Assembly: GCA_029857925.1 (NCBI GenBank)
Contig: JAOUGF010000021.1
Coordinates: 1-12,212, forward strand
DNA length: 12,212 nucleotides
Source: Gammaproteobacteria bacterium
GTDB lineage: Bacteria > Pseudomonadota > Gammaproteobacteria > S012-40
Direction of reading: 5' to 3'
Part shown: positions 6,567 through 12,212 of the stretch, piece after piece
Layout: each line of letters starts with the position of its first letter
How positions within the stretch are numbered: position 1 is the first letter of the stretch
Made by a program: the position numbers and the translations under genes
Notes under the pieces: model-generated
What the model was told of the DNA's origin: nothing
Database searches by the model: none
The model's input: the letters and a program-made list of their open reading frames with translations, nothing else

Positions 6567-7349
6567 ATGATGGCTGGGCGCTATTTTATCGTAATTTGCT
6601 TGCTTGCGGGGCTTTCTGCCTGCGGTTCTACAGGAGATAAGAAAGACGTCCGTGTGGAACTCAGCGCGATGCAACTGTACCGCGAGGCCAAATCCGCCCT
6701 CGACAGCGGTGACTACGAAATGGCGATCCAAAAACTGGAGTCCTTGGAAGGACGTTTCCCGTTCGGTCCTTATGCGCAACAAGCACAGATCGACATCGCC
6801 TACGCCTATTATAAATTCGACGAATCCGAATCGGCGGTCAGCGCGGCCGATCGTTTCATCAAAATGTATCCACGCCATCCACGCGTAGATTATGCGTATT
6901 ACATCAAAGGCCTGGCCAAGTTTAACCAAGGACACAGCGCCTTTGACAACCTGCCCTCACAAGACCCTGCTAAACGCGATCCTGCGGCGGCGCAAAAATC
7001 ATTTCAGTACTTCCAAGAAATGCTAACGCGCTTTCCGGATAGCGCGTATGCCGATGATGCCCGGCAACGCCTCATCTATTTGCGCAATAACCTCGCACGG
7101 TTTGAGCTGTATACCGCGGAGTTTTATTTACAGACCGGTGCCTATGTCGCCGCCGCGAATCGCGGCAAATACATCCTTGAACATTTTCGTCGCACCCCCT
7201 CTATCCCTGATGCCTTGGCGATCATGGCGCGCGCGTATCACGCGTTAGGATTGGCGGATTTGGAAAGCGATGTGCTGCGTGTGCTTACACTCAACTACCC
7301 CGAGCATGCCGTCATCAAGGAACTGCGAGGGAAACTCGCGCAAAAATAG
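6567..7349 (+). CDS. bamD: Outer-membrane assembly lipoprotein BamD
   Basis: 260 residues (E. coli BamD 245). BamD is the essential lipoprotein of the BAM complex that inserts beta-barrel proteins into the outer membrane. A lipoprotein signal ends in the lipobox L-S-A-C with the lipidated Cys at 19. TPR-type helical repeats follow: 'LYREAKSALDSGDYEMAIQ', 'YAQQAQIDIAYAYYKF', 'YAYYIKGLAKFN', 'SYFQEMLTRFPDSAYADDA'-like and 'LAIMARAYHALGLADLE'. I chose the first of two adjacent ATGs (6567, 6570), which follow GGGA; an in-frame TTG at 6555 is unlikely. No clear terminator lies between it and the antiporter gene 52 bp downstream, so some read-through is possible. Confidence 0.95.
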   Translation: MMAGRYFIVICLLAGLSACGSTGDKKDVRVELSAMQLYREAKSALDSGDYEMAIQKLESLEGRFPFGPYAQQAQIDIAYAYYKFDESESAVSAADRFIKMYPRHPRVDYAYYIKGLAKFNQGHSAFDNLPSQDPAKRDPAAAQKSFQYFQEMLTRFPDSAYADDARQRLIYLRNNLARFELYTAEFYLQTGAYVAAANRGKYILEHFRRTPSIPDALAIMARAYHALGLADLESDVLRVLTLNYPEHAVIKELRGKLAQK

Positions 7350-7401
7350 CGAATTTCGCTGTAACACTATTACCCCCCTTACTCACTAGGAGCGTAAACC
7401 T

Positions 7402-8595
7402 GTGGATGTAAGCACTATATTTTTTACGCTCGTAGTCTTGTTGGTCAGCGCGCGCGTGTTCGCTGAACTCGCCTCCCGCCTGCACGCCCCGCCTGTGATA
7501 GGAGAACTGCTGGCCGGAATCTTGTTAGGGCCCAGCCTGTTCGGCGTGGTGGAACCGAATCAGCTATTAAAATTGCTGGCGGAAATCGGCATTATATTAT
7601 TGTTATTCGAGGTTGGCTTAGAAACAGACCTCAAGCAATTGGTGCGTAGCGGTCTACAATCCACGAGTGTGGCGATACTGGGCGTTATCTTGCCATTGGG
7701 TTTTGGATTTTTCGTCAGCTTCTATTTGTTCGATCTTTCATTTTTAGTGTCGTTGTTTATCGGCAGCGCGCTCACCGCCACCAGCATCGGCATAACCGTG
7801 CGCGTGCTCACCGACCTCGGACATCACCAGTCGCGCGAGGGCCAAATCGTTATTGGCGCGGCGGTCATCGACGACGTTATCGGCGTCATATTGCTCGCAG
7901 TATTATACGAATTCGCGACCTCCGGCACCGTCAGCGTTACAAATGCGGCACGCGTGGCCTTGTTTGTCGGCACGTTCTTTTTGTTGGCGCCGGTGATGGC
8001 GAAACTGGTGTCCACCGTCATCAAAAAAGTCGATGGCGCAAGCGCAATCCCAGGCACCATACCGACTACCGTCGTGTCGCTCGTATTGTTTTCCGCCTGG
8101 CTTGCCCACGCCATGGGCGCACCCGAATTGTTGGGCGGGTTCGCCGCCGGTTTGGCCTTATCCCGCCGATTCTTTTTTCCATTTGGTAGGGCATTGCGCG
8201 CCGACCCCGAGTTCGCGCATCGTATAGAAGAACAAATGAAGCCTATCGCGCACTTATTCACACCGATTTTTTTCGTTATGGTCGGTGTTTCTCTCAATCT
8301 TAGAGACATTGATTGGACCTCTCCGACCATCTGGTGGTTGTCATCGGGATTGTTACTCGCCGCCGCCGTCGGCAAATTCGCAACAGGATTCGTGGTGAGC
8401 GGGTCATGGAAGACACGCGCCGTGATAGGCACCGCGATGGTGCCGCGCGGCGAGGTCGGTTTGATCTTTGCGGAACTCGGACGCGCTGGCGGCGTACTGA
8501 ACAACGAAATATATGCCGCATTGGTATTCGTCATCGCGCTGACCACGCTGGTACCGCCGTTTATATTGAAATGGCTATATCGCGAACAGGTGTAG
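7402..8595 (+). CDS. CPA2-family monovalent cation:proton antiporter (Na+/H+ exchanger domain)
   Basis: 397 residues, an integral inner-membrane protein with about 12 hydrophobic segments (PF00999 type). It resembles the short NapA/GerN/Kef-type proteins without a C-terminal RCK nucleotide-binding domain. Visible signatures are 'PPVIGELLAGILLGPSLFG' near 30-48, 'IILLLFEVGLETDL' (~69-82), the broken-helix region 'SALTATSIG', and 'AAVIDDVIG' with the ion-binding Asp pair D157-D158. The Asp-Asp pair is the hallmark of electrogenic exchangers in this superfamily. It starts with GTG at 7402; AGGAG at 7388-7392 is 9 nt upstream. The substrate ion (Na+, K+) cannot be told from sequence. It follows bamD and converges on the CaCA gene. 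Confidence 0.92.
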   Translation: MDVSTIFFTLVVLLVSARVFAELASRLHAPPVIGELLAGILLGPSLFGVVEPNQLLKLLAEIGIILLLFEVGLETDLKQLVRSGLQSTSVAILGVILPLGFGFFVSFYLFDLSFLVSLFIGSALTATSIGITVRVLTDLGHHQSREGQIVIGAAVIDDVIGVILLAVLYEFATSGTVSVTNAARVALFVGTFFLLAPVMAKLVSTVIKKVDGASAIPGTIPTTVVSLVLFSAWLAHAMGAPELLGGFAAGLALSRRFFFPFGRALRADPEFAHRIEEQMKPIAHLFTPIFFVMVGVSLNLRDIDWTSPTIWWLSSGLLLAAAVGKFATGFVVSGSWKTRAVIGTAMVPRGEVGLIFAELGRAGGVLNNEIYAALVFVIALTTLVPPFILKWLYREQV

Positions 8596-8633
8596 CACAA
8601 TGCTTAGCCAACATCGTTAGGCGTCTGCACCTG

Positions 8634-9647
8634 CTATTCGCGATGCAAATATACGATATAACTGTTCAATAAATACAACGTCATCAATGCCACGCTGGCC
8701 CAGCCCGCGACTTTGAAGACCTTGGTCTTGGCGCGATACACCAAACCTACGATGAACAATCCGTTCATCAACACCACAAACATCGCGGTGATCACGTGCA
8801 ATTGCGAAACGCGCGCGAGCAATGGCCCGTCACGGTAAAATAAATCGTCGATGGCTACGATCAGCAAATCAAACAAATTGCTGCCCAATACATTGGCAAT
8901 GGCCATGTCCAGCGCGCCTATCCGCAATGCCGCAAGCGTTACCGCCAATTCCGGCACCGAGGTCGCGAATGCGATAAAGAGTGTTCCGGTAAATGTCGTG
9001 TGCCAACCCATCGTTTCGGCCAACGCCTTGCCGATGAACGGCAACGCAAGCCCCGCGATCACAATAACACCAGCGACGAGAACATAGCCCCGCACTGCGC
9101 GGGGCCAAGGCAACGTCGGGGTTTCTTCAGCGCGTTTTTGGATGTATTGCACCATCTGCGCACGTTCATATTGAAACACCAAGCGCGCAGACAATGCATA
9201 AAAACCTAGAATCAGACCACTGTACGCGCCTACATGCCCCCACTGATAACCTATACCGGCTTTGGTCAACAGTATATTGATACCCACGATACTGGTTAAA
9301 ATGATGCCTAGCCCGGCAGACAAGACGTGCCCTTGCGACGCATCAGAATAGAATGATCCGCCCCGGTACAGAAAATCCAGAAACGCCAAAATGACCAAGT
9401 TGAATACGCAACTGCCCAGCACATCGCCTAGCGCGATATTCGGCGCGTCCGCCAGGCTTACCGCGCTGATGCCGGTAGCAAGTTCCGGCAACGAGGTGAC
9501 CGTTGCCAACAACACCATACCCCCCCACGCACGACTCCATCCCAATCTGCCCGCGATGATATCCGCATAATAGGATAAGCGAAATCCCGCGATGCCAATG
9601 ACAATCACACACGCAGCCAGCGAGGCCCATACCAGAAACATCGTCAT
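8634..9647 (-). CDS. CaCA-family Na+/Ca2+ exchanger-like cation antiporter
   Basis: 337 residues, about ten membrane segments, built from two inverted homologous halves. The two alpha-repeats are clear: 'LLATVTSLPELATGIS...GDVLGSCVFNL' and 'FIAFATSVPELAVTLA...ANVLGSNLFDL', each with the ion-coordinating Glu in a T-S-x-P-E motif. The halves also share a following 'DFLYRGG' / 'DLFYRDG' segment. Family members exchange Ca2+ (or other cations) for Na+ or H+ across the inner membrane. The ATG at 9647 is preceded by a G-rich ribosome site (GAGGGGG). It lies 85 bp after the second antiporter gene in the same direction and is probably co-transcribed with it; it converges with the first antiporter across 38 bp. 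Confidence 0.92.
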   Translation of the reverse strand: MTMFLVWASLAACVIVIGIAGFRLSYYADIIAGRLGWSRAWGGMVLLATVTSLPELATGISAVSLADAPNIALGDVLGSCVFNLVILAFLDFLYRGGSFYSDASQGHVLSAGLGIILTSIVGINILLTKAGIGYQWGHVGAYSGLILGFYALSARLVFQYERAQMVQYIQKRAEETPTLPWPRAVRGYVLVAGVIVIAGLALPFIGKALAETMGWHTTFTGTLFIAFATSVPELAVTLAALRIGALDMAIANVLGSNLFDLLIVAIDDLFYRDGPLLARVSQLHVITAMFVVLMNGLFIVGLVYRAKTKVFKVAGWASVALMTLYLLNSYIVYLHRE

Positions 9648-9732
9648 GCTCGCCCCCTCGCCACGTTGTGCACCCTCATTATCGTATCGAAAAATGTGAG
9701 ATGTACTACGAATTTATGCCTTAGGCACACCG

Positions 9733-11007
9733 TTATTTATCGCGACTACCATTGTCTATATTTCCTGCGTCTTGCGTCACAATGTCCTTGCGCGATTCGA
9801 CATCCTCCGCGAGTTCCGACGCGTGCGCCTCCCCTGCTATACGGAAGGCCCAGCCGGCCACCGGTGGGCCGAGTGTTTCGAATATCGCAACCGCGCCTAA
9901 CACCAACGCCGCGATTTTCTCGCCATTTTCCGGGAACAACACGCCTGTCGCCTGCACCAGGCCGATCGCCAAACCGGCCATGGGGATCAATAACAATCCC
10001 GTAGACACCGCTTGGCGTTTGGGCAATCTAAAAACGCTCGCCACCACGAACGGCCCCGACCATTTCGCAATCGAACGCACCGCCACCAAGGCGACTGCGA
10101 CGGGCAACATATGCACCAACTCCGCAATATGCAAATTCGCGCCGGCAAATACGAATAACACAATAAAAAATAATTCGAATGCCTCACCGAAATGTATGCG
10201 CGTGAAGGACTCATTTGACACTTGCGTGCGGATTAAAATGCCCAGTACTAATAACGCAAACAACGTCGAAACGTTGAAGGTATGGGCCAGCCCCAAGGCC
10301 AACATGATCGCGCCGATGACTAACGCGAGATGGTACTGGTGGGCCTTATCTAAACGCCGCGCCAGCTGCAATAATAACCACGCAACGGCGGCCGCCAACG
10401 CGACAGAACCCAACAATCGATAGAGCGGTTGAAAAATGACCGTATGCCAAGGTGCATTCGCATCCACATGCATGAACGGAAGCACTGCGGAATAGGCAAC
10501 AAACGCCCACACATTATTCAAAGCCACCATCGCCTCGGCGGAGTCAGTGACCTTGCCGCGTGCGCCCATTTCATGCGCCACGTGCAACAATACTGCGGGG
10601 GAGGAAGAAATACAGATTGCAGCAATTAATGCCGACTCGCTGGCCTGGAAATCAAACGCGCGCAGTAAAAAAAACACCAACAAAAACGTCAATGCGCTTT
10701 CCAATATTGACGCCGTCAATAGGTAGGGATTGCGCAAGACCGACGCCACATCAAGCGACGTGCCTAATCGATATAAAATCAAGCCTAATGCGACGTCAAT
10801 GATAATACGCGCGTTTTGCAAGGCGTCTATCGTCAAGATATTTAGCACGCTCGGGCCCAGCGCGAAACCTACTAACATAAAACCCGTAATACTCGGCAAC
10901 CATGGCCTGCGATGGGCTAAATAGCCCCCAATCGCACCTGCCAGCAATAACACACCGAAGAGCACCAACGTATTAAATTCTAAGGGCCAAGTCGGCAAAT
11001 AGTCCAT
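9733..11007 (-). CDS. CPA2-like cation:proton antiporter homologue with Asn-Asn in the ion site
   Basis: 424 residues with about 12 membrane segments and a hydrophilic tail of about 40 residues; no RCK domain. It belongs to the Na_H_exchanger fold: 'PSITGFMLVGFALGPSVL' (~38-55), 'DVALGLILYRLGTSLDV' and 'ISSSPAVLLHVAHEMGARG'. Aligned with the neighbouring antiporter, its 'MVALNNVWAF' falls where that protein has 'AVIDDVIG', so N164-N165 replace the Asp-Asp ion pair. It may be an electroneutral or altered-specificity transporter, or not an exchanger at all. The ATG at 11007 follows GGAG by a few bases. It is first of a likely two-gene leftward unit with the CaCA gene. The family call is confident; activity and ion are not. 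Confidence 0.88.
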   Translation of the reverse strand: MDYLPTWPLEFNTLVLFGVLLLAGAIGGYLAHRRPWLPSITGFMLVGFALGPSVLNILTIDALQNARIIIDVALGLILYRLGTSLDVASVLRNPYLLTASILESALTFLLVFFLLRAFDFQASESALIAAICISSSPAVLLHVAHEMGARGKVTDSAEAMVALNNVWAFVAYSAVLPFMHVDANAPWHTVIFQPLYRLLGSVALAAAVAWLLLQLARRLDKAHQYHLALVIGAIMLALGLAHTFNVSTLFALLVLGILIRTQVSNESFTRIHFGEAFELFFIVLFVFAGANLHIAELVHMLPVAVALVAVRSIAKWSGPFVVASVFRLPKRQAVSTGLLLIPMAGLAIGLVQATGVLFPENGEKIAALVLGAVAIFETLGPPVAGWAFRIAGEAHASELAEDVESRKDIVTQDAGNIDNGSRDK

Positions 11008-11019
11008 ATTATCTCCAAC

Positions 11020-11056
11020 GCGGTAACGAGTGGTATTGATGACAGCGCGGTAACGA
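11020..11056. repeat. 10-bp direct repeat before the second antiporter
   Basis: gcggtaacga occurs at 11020-11029 and 11047-11056, 27 bp apart. The first copy lies just upstream of the ribosome site of the leftward antiporter gene. It could be a pair of regulator half-sites or chance. Confidence 0.3.
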
Positions 11057-11120
11057 CGTTATCCTCTCATTCCACGCGAGGACATTAGTTTGTAGGTATT
11101 GCTTCAGAAACCAAGAATAA

Positions 11121-11146
11121 GGTGCCCGTCTAAATGAATGGGCGCC
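11121..11146 (-). terminator. Possible terminator hairpin downstream of the SET gene
   Basis: The arms ggtgccc (11121-11127) and gggcgcc (11140-11146) form a 7-bp stem with one G-U pair and a 12-nt loop. Read leftward it is followed by TTATTCTT, moderately U-rich. It lies about 90 bp past the SET gene stop. Confidence 0.3.
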
Positions 11147-11195
11147 ACAACACACTGCAGTTCATTTACAATTCTACCGGACCAACGATAGCCTA

Positions 11196-11213
11196 GGCGC
11201 GCACGCTCGCGCC
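11196..11213. repeat. GC-rich hairpin ggcgcg/cgcgcc
   Basis: A 6-bp all-GC stem with a 6-nt loop, 23 nt beyond the SET gene stop. There is no U-run on either strand, so it is not a standard intrinsic terminator. The remainder of the 229-bp gap 11008-11236 shows no gene. Confidence 0.35.
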
Positions 11214-11236
11214 CAAACCATTAAACACGCATGAGG

Positions 11237-11614
11237 TTACAAATATTCGATGTGCGACACATCCGCCATGAAGTGACGATAATCGCATGAAAGCTCTTCA
11301 CCGGCTTGGATATCACGCGTCGCCCAGCCAAACCCGGTGTCGGTAAAATCGACATTAGGCTCACGCGAATGATTCATAAATTTGCCCATCGTGGATTCGT
11401 AATACAACAACCCGCCCTGTTCCGGTTGATAGAGGTGTATTTCAATCTCTTTCTTTACAGAAGGCGGCAATGCCTCAAATTCTTCCTCCGTAAACCGTAT
11501 ATCAAACGTCGGGTTAAATTCCCACACCTTCGTACCTTTGGGAATAAACTCAGCGGCGAAAACCCCGAAACCATGGATGGGGCTTTTTTCAAGATAGGTT
11601 GGAACGACAATCAT
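11237..11614 (-). CDS. Small SET-domain protein (putative protein-lysine methyltransferase)
   Basis: 125 residues, essentially one SET domain. Motifs in order are 'SPIHGFGVFA' (11-20, the start of the fold), 'GKFMNHSREPN' (77-87) with the cofactor-binding N-H-S, and 'AGEELSCDYRHF' (104-115) with the catalytic-region Tyr at 112. SET enzymes transfer methyl from S-adenosylmethionine to protein lysines; the protein is soluble and presumably cytosolic. The usual inserted region and post-SET cysteines are missing, as in other short bacterial members. The ATG at 11614 follows AGGA by 8 nt. Its substrate is unknown, and no neighbour points to one. Confidence 0.88.
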   Translation of the reverse strand: MIVVPTYLEKSPIHGFGVFAAEFIPKGTKVWEFNPTFDIRFTEEEFEALPPSVKKEIEIHLYQPEQGGLLYYESTMGKFMNHSREPNVDFTDTGFGWATRDIQAGEELSCDYRHFMADVSHIEYL

Positions 11615-11651
11615 GTGGATCCTGCTCTGGCGTAGGCGTTGGACGCCATTT

Positions 11652-11683
11652 TGCCCTAAATCGATACCAGAATGAATAGGGCA
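11652..11683. repeat. 7-bp inverted repeat between the beta-helix and SET genes
   Basis: tgcccta (11652-11658) and tagggca (11677-11683) with an 18-nt spacer. No U-run follows on the leftward strand. It could be an operator or weak hairpin in the 120-bp gap upstream of the SET gene. Confidence 0.3.
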
Positions 11684-11734
11684 GAACGTTTATTTACCTC
11701 GCCATTTACCACTTTTTATACATTGCTATACAGC

Positions 11735-12212
11735 CTAGGGAACGGGCGCCTCGAACGCCCCGACCGCCTTGCGCGCGCTGCGTGGCTGCATATCAAAGTC
11801 AGTATTCACACTAAAGGACAACGGCGCCATCGCCTTCCCTATTGCCGTACTCGTCCCGGTCAGGTGGAAATCCGCGCTGCGTGCCGCCACGAACCTAGGG
11901 TCTCCTACTACGGGTAGGGTGTCGTTGGATGGTTGCGCGCGCGCAAGCCCATACCACAGGTTATTCTCTACCCTCACACCCACGGGCGGCCACGAGCCAA
12001 CAATACCGTCACGATTCAACGCGATATATTCCGCCGCCGCCGCCCCTGGCACGATGATGTTATGCTTTATCTCAACCAATTTGGATTTTGCCAACGCCCA
12101 CGAATCTTCAATCGCATCACGGTAACTCCCGCGATCAACGGTTTTGACATTGTACAAGGTGTTGTAGACCACACTGTATTCACCCAGAATATCGTTGACA
12201 TTGAACCGGACA
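11735..12212 (-). CDS. C-terminal part of a probable parallel beta-helix protein (5' end cut)
   Basis: About 159 codons from the right edge to a TAG at 11735. The frame is open at base 12212 and the GTG at 12172 is internal, so this is the end of a longer protein. The sequence reads like the last coils and end-cap of right-handed parallel beta-helix (pectate-lyase-like) proteins: 'VVYNTLYNVKTVDRG', 'VEIKHNIIVPG', 'VRVENNLWYG', then the closing 'SADFHLTGTSTAIGKAM' and 'DFDMQPRSARKAVGAFE'. Such ends ('...SPAIDAG...GAFE') are typical of secreted or surface polysaccharide-active or adhesive beta-helix proteins. Enzymatic activity cannot be judged because the active-site part is off the window. 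Confidence 0.7.
   Translation of the reverse strand, partial: VRFNVNDILGEYSVVYNTLYNVKTVDRGSYRDAIEDSWALAKSKLVEIKHNIIVPGAAAAEYIALNRDGIVGSWPPVGVRVENNLWYGLARAQPSNDTLPVVGDPRFVAARSADFHLTGTSTAIGKAMAPLSFSVNTDFDMQPRSARKAVGAFEAPVP

Noticed and set aside
7348..7360. agcgaa-t-ttcgct inverted repeat at the bamD stop as a terminator
   Set aside because: One-base loop and no U-run; it cannot act as an intrinsic terminator.
7824..8600. 258-residue leftward reading frame antisense to the first antiporter
   Set aside because: The rightward frame has clear antiporter motifs and membrane segments. The antisense product is low-complexity Asn/Thr/Ala-rich with no family features.
8607..8622. Bulged hairpin in the convergent gap as a bidirectional terminator
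   Set aside because: The stem is only six pairs with a bulge and lacks U-runs on both strands.
9752..10423. 223-residue rightward reading frame antisense to the second antiporter
   Set aside because: Composition typical of a mirror of membrane-protein codons; no motif or ribosome site.
11635..11651. Small hairpin ggcgt-tgg-acgcc followed by ATTTT on the plus strand
   Set aside because: It would terminate rightward transcription, but no rightward gene precedes it; the stem is only five pairs.

Overview
The window looks like a gammaproteobacterial chromosome of roughly 50-55% GC. The best evidence is the housekeeping block in the middle: bamD (rightward) sits divergently beside rluD and pgeF (leftward), an arrangement common in Gammaproteobacteria. 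I cannot name the genus.

Left third (1-4784, all leftward): a compact orphan type VI secretion (T6SS) module. In transcription order it is hcp (4495-3980), an unrecognised cytosolic-looking protein (3858-3061), a small lipoprotein coupled to it by an ATGA overlap (3064-2582), vgrG (2527-338), and a PAAR spike protein that runs off the left edge. The order and the lipobox suggest a T6SS effector with its periplasmic immunity lipoprotein, delivered by the Hcp tube or the VgrG/PAAR tip. No sheath, baseplate or ATPase genes are in the window, so the machine must be encoded elsewhere or off the left edge. The 288-bp gap in front of hcp has a near-complete enhancer-type promoter: a -24/-12 sigma-54 element, an IHF-like site, and two 18-bp palindromes 32 bp apart centred about 122 and 154 bp upstream of the predicted start. 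The candidate effector appears to carry a frameshift about 25 codons before its end.

Middle (4784-7349): rluD and pgeF form a translationally overlapping leftward pair (23S rRNA pseudouridine synthase, then peptidoglycan-editing factor). bamD, an outer-membrane assembly lipoprotein, diverges from an 81-bp intergenic promoter region.

Right-centre (7402-11007): three cation transporters. A CPA2-type antiporter with the canonical Asp-Asp pair points right. A CaCA (Na+/Ca2+ exchanger-like) protein and a second CPA2-type protein with Asn-Asn in place of Asp-Asp point left and are probably co-transcribed.

Right end (11237-12212, leftward): a small SET-domain protein, and the C-terminal part of what looks like a parallel beta-helix protein cut by the window edge. 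The gaps between these genes hold hairpins and short repeats but no further genes. I saw no tRNA, rRNA, CRISPR array, insertion sequence or transposase.
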